A DNA stretch of 57,026 nt from Candidatus Scybalocola fimicaballi (GCA_002317115.1 DCIP01000070.1:3103-60128); one strand, 5' to 3'; positions 41,166 to 50,206 are shown, counted from the first letter of the stretch. The notes: generated by a model not told the origin, from the sequence alone. A program made the numbers and translations.

Positions 41166-42815
41166 TTACAAATTTGCTGTTTTTTCCTTCATCGCTTTGC
41201 AGAAAACTGACTCAGACTCCTTCACATAGTCCGGATAAAGCGAGATGAGCTCATCCCAAACTTCAGCAATCTCATCTTCCTTACCGAGAGCCATAAGCAG
41301 TTCTCCCTTATAATCAAGAATCTCCGAGTCGTTATCAGAAAGAATTAGGACGTCATCAAGGATCTCGATTGCGGCCTCGTAGTTTTCACCAAACGACTTG
41401 TCGGCATAGATGTGGGCCAAATCGAACATCAAGCCGGCTCTGTCATCAAGTTCACCACTGTCCTTCTCCAAGAATTCCATCACCACCTGTTTAGCCTCCT
41501 TCTTTGTGTAGAAACCTTTGCATTCGCCCGACAACGTCATGCGGACAAGACGAAGTTTAGCCTCATCGTCACCAAGTTCAGCTGCTTTCTTGAACGACTC
41601 CATCATCACCTTCTGGTCAGCCCACACATGCTTGCCTAAATTCTCGTAGATGAAATCACCCAAGTCGAAAAGGAAGTTTGGATAATTAGCGTCTGTCTTA
41701 ACGCAATCAAGAAGAGCGACTCCTTTTTTCAGCTGGTATGCCTGGTAAAGATCCTCGTTCAAACCATAATTACCCTCTCTATATGCCTCCGACAACCATA
41801 CCATAGCGTCCGGACATTTCATATTGGCTGCTCGCATAAGGTTGACGAGGGCCTTATCGTCGTCTTTCTCAACCTCCGAATAATAGCAGAACAGACGCCA
41901 GTAGGCAAGCATCTTCAACTGCTCGTCCACCCCTTCCGTCTCCAATAGGAATTGAGCGACATCGAGGAAGATTTTCCTGCATGTCTCGTCTCTCATGAAA
42001 GCGCAGTGAATAAGTATCTGCATCGCCACTCTACCGTCAATCGGAACCAAAGGAAGGACAGTCTCGACCACCTCTCTGTTAATCGACTTCAATTCAAGAA
42101 AAGACTCTGCGCAGATTGCCGCATTATCATAGAATTCGTGGATCGGAGCAGCAAGAATAGCCTTCTGGAAATAGTCTTCGGCATCCTGGTCGCTCTGCTT
42201 TACTCCCAATCCAAATTTACAGCAGTTAGCCATGAAGTAATAGCATTTGAAAGAGTCGATCGACGGTTCATCCTCCACCTTACGTAGAAGCTCAAATGCG
42301 AAATTAAGACGTGATTTATTGCCAGACGCCTTATACTCGTCAAGAATATAAGCAGCGTAACGGATACATGCCGAAGAATTGCCAGTAAGAGCAAGACGTC
42401 TGAGCATTTTGACAGCATCCATACGCACGTTTTCCTCTGGAGATTTCAATGCCACCTCCACAGAGCAGAGAGTAGCCTCCACATTACCGTTGGCGATAGC
42501 CTTGTTGTAGAAATCAGCGGCAACCTTTTTGTCCTCAGCCACAGTCTCATTCAAACGGGCAAGGACAAACTGACAGAATCCCTGCACCGGATTCGCCTCA
42601 CTCTTCCTATCCTGCTTGACAAAGCCGACCGAAGGGGCCTTTTCCGTCGTTTGGGCATACTTCATACAGATGCTCATTATCTCCTGATACTTGCCTAACT
42701 CTATCATCTTAGGAAGCTGCTCTATCATTTCAGCATCTGTGTTAGCATCAGCCACAGACTGGCGACGCACTATGTTTGCTATATTTGAACTCCAAGTCTT
42801 TTCTGTACTTTTCAT
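41166..42815 (-). CDS. TPR/Sel1-like helical repeat protein, unknown role
   Basis: This 549-residue cytoplasmic protein has no signal peptide and is almost wholly helical. It has repeated pair patterns of the TPR/Sel1 kind (YFQKAILAAPIHEFYDNAA, WLSEAYREGNYGLNEDLYQA, KAAELGDDEAKLRLVRM, YEAAIEILDDVLILSDNDSE). Such proteins are scaffolds, and no partner is visible. I prefer the ATG at 42815 (MKSTEKTW), since the nine residues upstream of it are hydrophobic and overlap a terminator stem. It follows the SseB-like gene on the same strand but is separated from it by that terminator. Confidence 0.78.
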   Translation of the reverse strand: MKSTEKTWSSNIANIVRRQSVADANTDAEMIEQLPKMIELGKYQEIMSICMKYAQTTEKAPSVGFVKQDRKSEANPVQGFCQFVLARLNETVAEDKKVAADFYNKAIANGNVEATLCSVEVALKSPEENVRMDAVKMLRRLALTGNSSACIRYAAYILDEYKASGNKSRLNFAFELLRKVEDEPSIDSFKCYYFMANCCKFGLGVKQSDQDAEDYFQKAILAAPIHEFYDNAAICAESFLELKSINREVVETVLPLVPIDGRVAMQILIHCAFMRDETCRKIFLDVAQFLLETEGVDEQLKMLAYWRLFCYYSEVEKDDDKALVNLMRAANMKCPDAMVWLSEAYREGNYGLNEDLYQAYQLKKGVALLDCVKTDANYPNFLFDLGDFIYENLGKHVWADQKVMMESFKKAAELGDDEAKLRLVRMTLSGECKGFYTKKEAKQVVMEFLEKDSGELDDRAGLMFDLAHIYADKSFGENYEAAIEILDDVLILSDNDSEILDYKGELLMALGKEDEIAEVWDELISLYPDYVKESESVFCKAMKEKTANL

Positions 42816-42830
42816 AATAATCAAAAATAA

Positions 42831-42854
42831 TAAGACGGACAAAACACCGTCTTA
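42831..42854 (-). terminator. Terminator behind the SseB-like gene
   Basis: TAAGACGG and CCGTCTTA form an 8-bp stem with an 8-nt loop and lead, on the minus strand, into TTATTTTTG. Confidence 0.65.
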
Positions 42855-42874
42855 CATTATCATTATTTATTATT

Positions 42875-43438
42875 TCAACGATCATTAGGAATGACTTTGT
42901 TCAATTCTCCAGGTCCCAAAACGATACCTTCACACTCCTTTGCAAACTCTCTCGCTTCTTCTAAGCTAATCAATCCTACATGAATGTTTTGTCCGTAAAT
43001 ATTAAACATTGCCTTATAACTAATAAACAAAGGTATATATTCCTGACCTGTAGCTCCATTCTTCAACTTTCTTAAAACAAGTATTTTTTCGTTGCCAGGT
43101 GATGTCAGAGGTTTATAATCAGGATATTGTTGATAGTCCTGCCCAAAAACCTTTGAACCTTCTTCAATATATTGAGCCGCTTTTGGCAAAACATGAAGGT
43201 TATAATCGGGTTCTGGCAAGACCTCATTCTCGCCTTCTCCATTAAATGCAACTGGAACCAAAAAAATCGCTTTTTCGGGATCATTCTGATTTTCATCACC
43301 ACTATCTGAACTTTGCACTATACCTGTACACTCTTTAGTTGTAGTACTTTGTGAGTTATTGGCACATGACACAATCAATGAGAATGAAACCACCAAAATA
43401 GCGATATTCTCTACTTTCTTAACCAAACGTTTAATCAT
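42875..43438 (-). CDS. SseB-like lipoprotein
   Basis: This 187-residue protein starts with a lipoprotein signal (KVENIAILVVSFSLIVSCAN, Cys at about 25). The mature part has the order seen in SseB N-terminal domains: an initial AIFLVPVAFNGEG strand, EYIPLFISYKAMF, HVGLISLEEAREFA and the closing GIVLGPGELNKVI. In enterobacteria SseB-type domains occur in secretion-related and housekeeping proteins; here the role is unknown. It follows a second lipoprotein gene by 6 bp, so they are co-transcribed. Confidence 0.72.
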   Translation of the reverse strand: MIKRLVKKVENIAILVVSFSLIVSCANNSQSTTTKECTGIVQSSDSGDENQNDPEKAIFLVPVAFNGEGENEVLPEPDYNLHVLPKAAQYIEEGSKVFGQDYQQYPDYKPLTSPGNEKILVLRKLKNGATGQEYIPLFISYKAMFNIYGQNIHVGLISLEEAREFAKECEGIVLGPGELNKVIPNDR

Positions 43439-43444
43439 AAGAAT

Positions 43445-44710
43445 TTAATGTGATGGAGTTAATACTTTCCAATGTTCTGCACGGAAACGCATTCTATAAA
43501 TAGAAAGTCCCGTACGCAAATTGTTGAAGCCATAATACTTTTTCTTCACTGCATCATTGATAAAATCAGGATCATTATCTACAATCACCTGCATTATCTT
43601 GTCGGATTCAGCTCCTGAATAAAGAGAGAAAACCATATTCATAATATGAGCCACAATCATACGACGTTCTTCAAGAGTAAAATTGTCGAGCAACACCTGA
43701 GGGAAACGCTCAGTACGGTCGTAGTAGAGATCCTGGCCAAGACAACCAGCCACGTATTGCTTGATTGAGCTCTGGAATCTTGGAGCTTTCATTCTCTCGT
43801 TTTGTGATATATAGTCGAGCAATCCCTCTCTTACGTAGACAGAACCGTCGACATTTCTCTCTGCAAACAAAGCTTCCAGACGAGCCTGTCCACTTCTTGT
43901 CCTTACCAGTACCAACGAATCGATGATAGGCTCATGCTCCATGTGGAAATCCACGAACATCGCCTGCAAAACCTGCATATTGTTCTTCACCAACCAATCA
44001 AGACTCTCTCTATTTCCGTAAAGGATATAATTGTTGATGTGATATACCATTTTCATGATCTCCTCATGGTTGGGCAAAACGGAGCTCTCCTCACTCCATT
44101 TCTTAACCTTCTCACCATTTCGATAAGGCATCGTCAACATACGTTCTGCCCTTTTGATATTCGGATATTTTTTCTTGTAGTCGATCACTTCAGGAAGGAA
44201 CATCACCGGATACATCAATCCGACGCGGGAGTCAAACACTACCTCCTCTATTCTATGGGAACGAGACTTGGACAGGTTGATCTTAAAATCATATTTAGGC
44301 TCCGCCTTATACAACCCCTGAACCATATACATCTCCATTCTCTGCTCTGTCAATGAAAAATAGCAAGGCTTTGCGACATCAACTCCATGAGTCGACAAAA
44401 CTCTCTCCACGAACAGTTTAGAGTCCAATTCAAGTCCCATATTGGACATCTCCTCCGCAAACACATCACCTAATGCTAAGATATCATCCTCTCCCAAAGT
44501 GTACTCTGTCGAATCATACATAGCCTCACATTGATAGCCATGAAGCACCTGTCTTAAAAGGACATTCTCTATGTTTGTTTCAATGAATTCAGTGTCAGTA
44601 ACCTCGGACTCAGCAGAAGCCATAGGCCATATTTCGCATGCTTTGTCAGCACACGAACACAGCGTGAACAGCATCATGTAGTTTATAATAGTCCTTATTA
44701 GATTCCTCAC
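43445..44710 (-). CDS. Lipoprotein of unknown function
   Basis: This 421-residue protein begins MRNLIRTIINYMMLFTLCSC, a lipoprotein signal with the modified Cys at residue 20. I do not recognise the family. It has long helical stretches with many Met, Glu and Arg residues (e.g. EEIMKMVYHINNYILYG, EERRMIVAHIMNMVFSLY) and no clear catalytic motif. It is the first gene of a two-gene operon with the SseB-like lipoprotein, so the two may work together at the outer or inner membrane. Confidence 0.75.
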   Translation of the reverse strand: MRNLIRTIINYMMLFTLCSCADKACEIWPMASAESEVTDTEFIETNIENVLLRQVLHGYQCEAMYDSTEYTLGEDDILALGDVFAEEMSNMGLELDSKLFVERVLSTHGVDVAKPCYFSLTEQRMEMYMVQGLYKAEPKYDFKINLSKSRSHRIEEVVFDSRVGLMYPVMFLPEVIDYKKKYPNIKRAERMLTMPYRNGEKVKKWSEESSVLPNHEEIMKMVYHINNYILYGNRESLDWLVKNNMQVLQAMFVDFHMEHEPIIDSLVLVRTRSGQARLEALFAERNVDGSVYVREGLLDYISQNERMKAPRFQSSIKQYVAGCLGQDLYYDRTERFPQVLLDNFTLEERRMIVAHIMNMVFSLYSGAESDKIMQVIVDNDPDFINDAVKKKYYGFNNLRTGLSIYRMRFRAEHWKVLTPSH

Positions 44711-44799
44711 CTTTTAATCCATTTATACAACAAAAATAATGCATATTCCATTAAATTAAGAATTTAAAAACTATCTTTACAGCATAAAAACAATAAATT

Positions 44800-45108
44800 A
44801 TGGAATTTATCAACAGAAGTACAATAGAATGTAAGAAGGACGACAACGGAAATATCGTTGCTCGTTATTTTCCACAGGGAGTTTGCAGCAGAATGATGGA
44901 TATCGTCGTCGACGAGAACACACATGAAATCAAGGCAGCTCAGATTATCGGAGGCTGTCCAGGCAACGCAGCCGGAATCAGCCGTTTGGTGGTAGGACTA
45001 AAGGCAGAATTCGTAATTGAAAGGTTTAGCGGCACAACATGTGGCCCGAAGCCTACTTCTTGTCCAGACCAGTTCGCCCAGGCTCTTAAATTGATAATCA
45101 ATCAATAA
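44800..45108 (+). CDS. TSCPD-domain protein (TIGR03905 type)
   Basis: This 102-residue protein carries the name-giving motif TSCPDQFAQAL at its end, together with FPQGVCSRMMDI, IGGCPGNAAGI and TTCGPKP. The four or more conserved Cys suggest metal binding. The same domain is found at the C-terminus of some anaerobic/vitamin B12-dependent ribonucleotide reductases; free-standing forms have no known role. It is a single gene between divergent and convergent neighbours, with a shared terminator behind it. Confidence 0.9.
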   Translation: MEFINRSTIECKKDDNGNIVARYFPQGVCSRMMDIVVDENTHEIKAAQIIGGCPGNAAGISRLVVGLKAEFVIERFSGTTCGPKPTSCPDQFAQALKLIINQ

Positions 45109-45129
45109 TAATAGAGACTCAAATAAAAT

Positions 45130-45151
45130 GAGGCGCACGTCCATGCGTCTC
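45130..45151. repeat. GAGACGC palindrome, copy 4
   Basis: GAGGCGCA-cgtcca-TGCGTCTC is, read on the minus strand, nearly identical to copy 1 at 8448. It lies 21 bp after the TSCPD gene. Confidence 0.7.
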
Positions 45152-45164
45152 TACAATTATATAT

Positions 45165-45197
45165 AAAAGGCCCTGTAATTTAATACAGAGCCTTTTT
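45165..45197. terminator. Bidirectional terminator
   Basis: AAAGGCcCTGTA and TACAGaGCCTTT pair with one mismatch around ATTTAA, with T5 on the plus side and an A/T-rich run on the other. It ends both the TSCPD gene and the convergent FKBP gene. Confidence 0.8.
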
Positions 45198-45218
45198 CGT
45201 TTTCGACTTCGTTTCGTT

Positions 45219-45752
45219 TTACTTATCTTCTTTCCTTACGCCAAGCAGCTTGACATTGAATTTCACCGCTGAATAAGGATTTACAGTAACAGAAGTTCTC
45301 GGACTACGGCTCATGCCTGAATAAGAGCCTGATCCATAAGCAAGATAGTATGGAGCCCAGAAATCAAAATCTGAGCCTACTGGCATATATTTGATTCCCT
45401 CTCTCAACGCTGCCACCTGTCCATACATTGATACATAATTGAGTGTATCATATCTGAACTCATTCTGTTTGCCCTCAACCTTATTTCCTGTCACAACAGC
45501 ATAAATAGTGTCACCATCCTCAGGACGAATTCCTGTACCCATAGTATTGACCTTAAACATCAATCCACTTGCTGTCTCGATAACCCCTTCCTCAGCTCTC
45601 TTTTCCATCAAAAATTTCTCTCCAAACTCTTTAGTCTCCTGATATGAGTTTAGATAACTTGTTTTATCGTCATCATCTTTATCCTTACATGATGAAAATA
45701 TAGAAGCCACAAAAAATGGTGCTGCTAATACCAATAAAAATTTGATATTCAT
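45219..45752 (-). CDS. FKBP-type peptidyl-prolyl isomerase-like lipoprotein
   Basis: This 177-residue protein starts with a lipoprotein signal (LLVLAAPFFVASIFSSCKDK, Cys at about 22) and an Asp-rich linker. The body has the FKBP pattern: ETASGLMFKVNTMGTG, EDGDTIYAVVTGNKV, ALREGIKYMPVGSDFDFWAP and VNPYSAVKFNVKLLGV. It probably helps fold exported proteins in the periplasm or at the surface. The usual YG.....IPP..L segment is changed to YLAYGSGSYSGMSRSPRTSV, so the active site may be altered. The O-methyltransferase gene lies 14 bp upstream on the same strand. Confidence 0.85.
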   Translation of the reverse strand: MNIKFLLVLAAPFFVASIFSSCKDKDDDDKTSYLNSYQETKEFGEKFLMEKRAEEGVIETASGLMFKVNTMGTGIRPEDGDTIYAVVTGNKVEGKQNEFRYDTLNYVSMYGQVAALREGIKYMPVGSDFDFWAPYYLAYGSGSYSGMSRSPRTSVTVNPYSAVKFNVKLLGVRKEDK

Positions 45753-45766
45753 AATATTACCTATTC

Positions 45767-46411
45767 TTACTTAATTTTTCTAATCAATGTCATTCCATCA
45801 CGCAACGGCACCATTGTGACGAAGAATCTGTCGTCGGCACAAACGGAATCATTAAACAGTTTGATGCCTGCTGTCTGGGCGTCGTTTCTGTCTTCCTCAA
45901 GCACATGGCCATCCCACAATGTGTTGTCGGCAATGATCAATCCTCCCATCTTCATCTTAGGATAGACCGCCTCCAAATACTGCATATAATGGCGTTTGTT
46001 GCCATCCATAAAGCAGACGTCGAACTCGCCTTCCATCTGTGGAATCAACTCGGAAGCGTCGCCGATATGGAAATGGACTCTCTTGCCCACCTCTCCAGCT
46101 CTCTCGAATCCGTTGAGAATCAACTCCTCCAACTCATCGTTGATATCAATGGTGTGGACTTCACCGTCGGCTGGCAATGCCTCAGCCATACAAAGTGCTG
46201 AATATCCGGTGAATGTGCCGATCTCAACGACTCTTTTTGCCCCAGTCATCGCACAGAACATCTTCAATAATCTTCCCTGCAAATGACCTGAAAGCATACG
46301 AGGCTTTAGGGTATATAGATTGGTGTCTCGCACAAGTGCCTTCAGAAAATCTGGTTCTGGCTCTATGTGAGACGTGATGTAATTCTCTATTTCTTGACTG
46401 AAAATATCCAC
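45767..46411 (-). CDS. SAM-dependent O-methyltransferase
   Basis: This 214-residue enzyme belongs to the catechol-O-methyltransferase-like family (Methyltransf_3). The SAM loop is VVEIGTFTGYSALCMAEALP, followed by the acidic strand VHTIDIND. The metal-binding region is CFMDGNKRHYMQYLE and IIADNTLWDGHV, with the Asp/Asn ligands of this family. The substrate is a diol-type small molecule that cannot be named. It is followed closely by the FKBP-like lipoprotein. Confidence 0.9.
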   Translation of the reverse strand: MDIFSQEIENYITSHIEPEPDFLKALVRDTNLYTLKPRMLSGHLQGRLLKMFCAMTGAKRVVEIGTFTGYSALCMAEALPADGEVHTIDINDELEELILNGFERAGEVGKRVHFHIGDASELIPQMEGEFDVCFMDGNKRHYMQYLEAVYPKMKMGGLIIADNTLWDGHVLEEDRNDAQTAGIKLFNDSVCADDRFFVTMVPLRDGMTLIRKIK

Positions 46412-46414
46412 CGC

Positions 46415-46456
46415 TATTAGTTAATAGTTAATAATTAATAGTTAATAATTAAAATC
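46415..46456. repeat. 7-bp-period AT-rich array (locus 4)
   Basis: TATTAGT, TAATAGT, TAATAAT, TAATAGT, TAATAAT and TAAAATC run in register upstream of the O-methyltransferase gene. This is the cleanest of the four arrays. Confidence 0.75.
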
Positions 46457-46468
46457 TAAAGCCAGTGG

Positions 46469-46571
46469 CTTTCTCTGAGAACTCCTGACTCTGTGGTTTT
46501 AATTTTACGCTCGCCCTACGGGCTCGCGTTGGAGGAGGGACAAGGGCGTTCCGCCCTTTGCAATCCTCATT
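46469..46571 (-). repeat. ~105-bp dispersed two-hairpin repeat, copy B
   Basis: This is the inverted counterpart of the element at 15516. In order on the minus strand it has GAGGATTGCAAAGGGCGGAA, the hairpin GCGAGCCCGTAGGGCGAGC, and AAAACCACAGAGTCAGGAGTT. It begins at the stop codon of the RluA gene. Confidence 0.7.
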
Positions 46572-47257
46572 TAATTATTAGACTCCGCCAATCTTTCAAG
46601 TTCCTTCCATAGATTGTCGTTTGGAACCGGTGCCACCACCTTGATTTCCTTCTTCGACACTGGATGGATAAACTCGATTGAACGAGCATGAAGTGAGATG
46701 CCTCCGTCGGGATTGGAACGAGCAAAACCATATTTCAAATCACCTTTGATTGGCGAACCGATGTTGGCTAACTGACAACGGATCTGATGGTGTCGTCCTG
46801 TCGACAAATCCACCTCAAGCAGCGAGTAGTTGTCGGATTTGGCAATCGTACGGTAGGAAAGAATCGCCTCTTTGGCATCCTTCACTCCCTTGCCAACCAC
46901 AAAACTCTTATTCTGCTTCTCGTTGCGTTTCAAGTAGTTGACCAACTTGCCCTCTGGCTCTTTGGGTGCGTTCTTCACCACAGCCCAATAGAGTTTCTTC
47001 ACGTCGTGCTTGGCAAACATGTCGCAGAGTCGTGCGAGTGCCTTGCTGGTCTTGGCAAACACCACCACTCCACTTGTGGGACGGTCGAGACGGTGAGCCA
47101 CACCAACGAAGACATTGCCTGGCTTGGCATATTTCTCCTTGATATACTCAGCAATCTGCTCGCCAAGAGTCTTGTCGCCGGTCTTGTCGCCCTGCACAAT
47201 CTCCCTGCATGTCTTGCTGACAATGATAATATGGTTATCTTCGTACAATACCTCCAT
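46571..47257 (-). CDS. RluA-family pseudouridine synthase
   Basis: This 228-residue enzyme has the RluA catalytic motif HRLDRPTSGVVVFAKT (catalytic Asp in RLDR), the KLYWAVV strand and the C-terminal motif TGRHHQIRCQLANIGSPI. It lacks an N-terminal S4 domain and is near the minimum length of the family, like RluA or TruC rather than RluD. It converts uridine to pseudouridine in rRNA or tRNA; the site cannot be told. It follows rlmB by 6 bp, forming an RNA-modification operon with it and the ABC-F gene. Confidence 0.92.
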   Translation of the reverse strand: MEVLYEDNHIIIVSKTCREIVQGDKTGDKTLGEQIAEYIKEKYAKPGNVFVGVAHRLDRPTSGVVVFAKTSKALARLCDMFAKHDVKKLYWAVVKNAPKEPEGKLVNYLKRNEKQNKSFVVGKGVKDAKEAILSYRTIAKSDNYSLLEVDLSTGRHHQIRCQLANIGSPIKGDLKYGFARSNPDGGISLHARSIEFIHPVSKKEIKVVAPVPNDNLWKELERLAESNN

Positions 47258-47263
47258 AATGGA

Positions 47264-48004
47264 TTATTTTGAACGCTGACGGATTGATTCGTAGATCATT
47301 ACGCCGGCAGCAACAGACACGTTAAGCGAAGATATCTTTCCGTTGATTGGAATCTTCACCAAGTCGTCGCACAATCTGATGATCTCTGGCGACACTCCTG
47401 TATCCTCAGCTCCCATGACGATAGCCAACGGACCTGTCATATCTGTCTCTGTGTAGACTTTATCTCCCTTCTCAGTGGCAGCGACGACGCGTACACCACT
47501 CGCCTTTAGGTATTTCACCGTCTGCACAAGATTCTTCTCCTTACAAACTGGCAATGTGTGCAATGCTCCGGCTGATGTCTTGATCGCGTCGGCACCAACG
47601 CTCACACTGCCACGGAATGGGATGACCACCGCGTCGACTCCTGCACACTCGCAAGTACGAGCGATAGCTCCGAAGTTTCTGACGTCTGTCACGCCATCCA
47701 ATATGATAAAGAATGGGTCTTTGCCCTCTTCAAAAATTTCCTGAACAAGATTCTCAACACTATAATAATGAGTGCTGCTGACGAAAGCGATAGCTCCCTG
47801 ATGGTTCTTGCGAGTATACTTATTGATTCTCTCAAGAGGCACACGCTGCACCTGAATCAACGGATGTGAACGAAGCACTTCGAAAAGTTCGTGCGACAAC
47901 TCACTCTGAAGATCCTTCTTCAAGATGATCTTGTCAATCTCCTTATCCGACTCAATCGCCTCAATGATTGCGCGGATTCCAAATATCATTTCATTCTCTT
48001 TCAT
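47264..48004 (-). CDS. rlmB: 23S rRNA (guanosine-2'-O)-methyltransferase RlmB
   Basis: This 246-residue SpoU-family enzyme has an N-terminal RNA-binding domain (MIFGIRAIIEAIESDKEIDK) and the SPOUT knot motifs ILDGVTDVRNFGAIARTCEC, IKTSAGALHTLPV, LAIVMGAEDTGVSPE and IPINGKISSLNVSVAAGVM. The order and size fit RlmB, which methylates the 2'-OH of a guanosine in the peptidyl-transferase region of 23S rRNA. It starts 3 bp after the ABC-F stop codon. A TrmH-type tRNA target cannot be fully excluded. Confidence 0.9.
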   Translation of the reverse strand: MKENEMIFGIRAIIEAIESDKEIDKIILKKDLQSELSHELFEVLRSHPLIQVQRVPLERINKYTRKNHQGAIAFVSSTHYYSVENLVQEIFEEGKDPFFIILDGVTDVRNFGAIARTCECAGVDAVVIPFRGSVSVGADAIKTSAGALHTLPVCKEKNLVQTVKYLKASGVRVVAATEKGDKVYTETDMTGPLAIVMGAEDTGVSPEIIRLCDDLVKIPINGKISSLNVSVAAGVMIYESIRQRSK

Positions 48005-48007
48005 CGC

Positions 48008-49936
48008 TTATTCATTCTTTAGTTTTTCAAGTTCCTCTGTCAAGATTTCCCATTCGTACATCTTTTCATCAAGACTCTTTTTCGCTTTTTCGTATTGTGC
48101 AAGCAAATCGCCGTCGGTCTGACCCTCCGCCAATTTTGTCTCTATCTCATAAATCTTATTCTCAAGTTTTGCCACCTCAGCCTCGTTGTCCGCAACTGCC
48201 TTCTCAGCTCTGCGCACCTGCTTCTGCTTCTCCTTCTGAGCCTCGTATGAAAGTTTGCCCTCAGTTGGAACCTTTGTTGCGACGGTGATATCTGCCGTCG
48301 TTTTCTTAACCTCCAACTCCTGAAGGTTTTCCATCTGCTTCTTCTTTAGGAAGTCGTAGATGCCACCAAGGTGCTCAACCACCTTCTTGTTGGCAAACTC
48401 GTATGTCTTCTCCACCAATCCATCAAGGAATTCACGGTCGTGGGATACGACGATAACAGTTCCGTCGAAAGCTTTAATAGCCTCCTTAAGCACATCCTTA
48501 GTACGCATATCCAAATGGTTGGTAGGCTCATCGAGCACAAGGAAGTTGACTGGCTCAAGAAGCAGACGTATCATCGCCAAACGAGTTCGCTCGCCTCCCG
48601 ACAACACCTTAACCTTCTTTTCCGATGCCTCTCCACCAAACATGAATGCTCCGAGGATATCCTTGATCTTAGTACGAATTTCTCCAGTAGCGACGTAATC
48701 AATTGTGTCGAACACAGTCAATTCGCCATCAAGCAATGATGCCTGGTTCTGAGCAAAGTATCCGATCTTAACCAGATGACCGAGTTTCAATTCACCCTCG
48801 TAGTCGATCTGATCCATGATACATTTCACCAAAGTAGACTTACCTTCACCGTTCTTTCCTACGAAAGCAACCTTTTCACCACGCTTGATAGTGATGTTGA
48901 TGTTGTCAAGTACGACGTGATCACCATATCTCTTAGTTAGATTCTTAGCATCTACGCTGACGGAACCACTGTGTGGAGCAGGTGGGAATTTAAGGTGTAG
49001 AGCTGAGTTATCCTCCTCGTCGACCTCGATTCTCTCGATTTTTTCAAGTTGTTTGATACGGCTCTGCACCTGCACACTCTTCGTAGCCTTATAACGAAAT
49101 CTCTCGATGAAATCCTCAGTGTCAGCAATCTGCTTCTGCTGATTTTCATACGCGCGAAGCTGCTGCTCACGTCTCTCCTTACGAAGCTGAACGTAGTGCG
49201 AGTAGTTTACCTTATAATCGTAGATATGACCTAATGAGATCTCAATTGTACGGTTTGTAACATTATCGATGAATGCACGGTCGTGCGACACAAGAACGAC
49301 AGCACAACCAGATGATTTCAAGAAATTCTCAAGCCACCAAATAGACTCGATATCCAAATGGTTGGTGGGCTCGTCGAGAAGCAACACGTCGGGACGCTGC
49401 AAAAGAATCTTTGCCAATTCGATACGCATACGCCAACCACCACTAAACTCGCTAGTCTGACGATTGAAATCCTCACGCTTGAAACCAAGTCCGCAAAGAG
49501 TACGCTCAATCTCACCGATATAGTTTCCTCCACCAAGAATCGCAAGTTTCTCGTTAGCCTCAGTAAGACGATCAATCAACTGATGATACGAATCGCTCTC
49601 ATAATCAGTACGTTCAGCAAGCTCAGCCCCAAGTTTATCAATCTTAGCCTGAAGTTCAGAGACGTGGGAGAAAGCCTTCTCAGCCTCCTGCATCACAGTG
49701 CAGTTGTCGTTGTGGATCATATGCTGAGGAAGATAACCGATAGTTGTCTCCTTAGGGACAGCCACCGAACCCTTCGACGGAGCCTGGATGCCCGCGAAGA
49801 TCTTCAGCATAGTTGATTTGCCGGCACCGTTTTTGCCGACAAGAGCGATGCGGTCCTTATCGTTGACCACAAAAGATATATCGTCTAATAGAGTGAAGCC
49901 ACCGAATTCGACAGTGACTTGGTTTACAGAAATCAT
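48008..49936 (-). CDS. ABC-F family ATPase
   Basis: This 642-residue protein has two ABC domains without membrane parts: Walker A GKNGAGKST and GKNGEGKST, signatures SGGWRMR and SGGERTR, Walker B LLLDEPTNHLD and LVLDEPTNHLD. A charged linker lies between them and a C-terminal coiled coil (~560-640) like that of Uup-type proteins follows. ABC-F proteins work on the ribosome (translation or release of stalled complexes) and some protect against antibiotics; none of the known resistance subfamilies is evident. It is the first gene of an operon with rlmB and the RluA gene. A TACTTTTG box lies 22 bp upstream (49965-49958). Confidence 0.92.
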   Translation of the reverse strand: MISVNQVTVEFGGFTLLDDISFVVNDKDRIALVGKNGAGKSTMLKIFAGIQAPSKGSVAVPKETTIGYLPQHMIHNDNCTVMQEAEKAFSHVSELQAKIDKLGAELAERTDYESDSYHQLIDRLTEANEKLAILGGGNYIGEIERTLCGLGFKREDFNRQTSEFSGGWRMRIELAKILLQRPDVLLLDEPTNHLDIESIWWLENFLKSSGCAVVLVSHDRAFIDNVTNRTIEISLGHIYDYKVNYSHYVQLRKERREQQLRAYENQQKQIADTEDFIERFRYKATKSVQVQSRIKQLEKIERIEVDEEDNSALHLKFPPAPHSGSVSVDAKNLTKRYGDHVVLDNINITIKRGEKVAFVGKNGEGKSTLVKCIMDQIDYEGELKLGHLVKIGYFAQNQASLLDGELTVFDTIDYVATGEIRTKIKDILGAFMFGGEASEKKVKVLSGGERTRLAMIRLLLEPVNFLVLDEPTNHLDMRTKDVLKEAIKAFDGTVIVVSHDREFLDGLVEKTYEFANKKVVEHLGGIYDFLKKKQMENLQELEVKKTTADITVATKVPTEGKLSYEAQKEKQKQVRRAEKAVADNEAEVAKLENKIYEIETKLAEGQTDGDLLAQYEKAKKSLDEKMYEWEILTEELEKLKNE

Positions 49937-49957
49937 CTATACAAATTTATTTTTGTG

Positions 49958-49965
49958 CAAAAGTA
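49958..49965 (-). promoter_or_regulatory. abcF-rlmB-rluA promoter -7 box
   Basis: TACTTTTG on the minus strand, 22 bp from the ATG, fits TAnnTTTG. The -33 region is weak. Confidence 0.5.
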
Positions 49966-50022
49966 ACAAATTATAGGGTCATTTCATAATTTGAACGATT
50001 TAATAGTCAACAAAAAGGAAAT

Positions 50023-50052
50023 GCAACCACGGTTGCAGTAACCACGGTTGCA
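50023..50052. repeat. Double AACCACGGTTGCA repeat
   Basis: GCAACCACGGTTGC is a 14-bp near-palindrome and is followed at once by AGTAACCACGGTTGCA. Two direct copies of a palindromic site look like a protein-binding site in the divergent spacer between the ABC-F and ATPase genes. Confidence 0.55.
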
Positions 50053-50206
50053 AAATTTTATGGCAATTATATACGAGATATCCAAACACGCTTCTTTATC
50101 ATAAGCTCCTTTATTCACTAAATGAAATAATGTTATTTGGCGAATTAATGGAATATGAAATCACTATTCACTATCAGGTCAGGATAGATTTTTCTGCATT
50201 ATCTCA

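Noticed and set aside
46501..46571. Terminator of the RluA gene
   Set aside because: The hairpins belong to the dispersed repeat, which also occurs inside the hmu operon, and there is no U-tract behind them.
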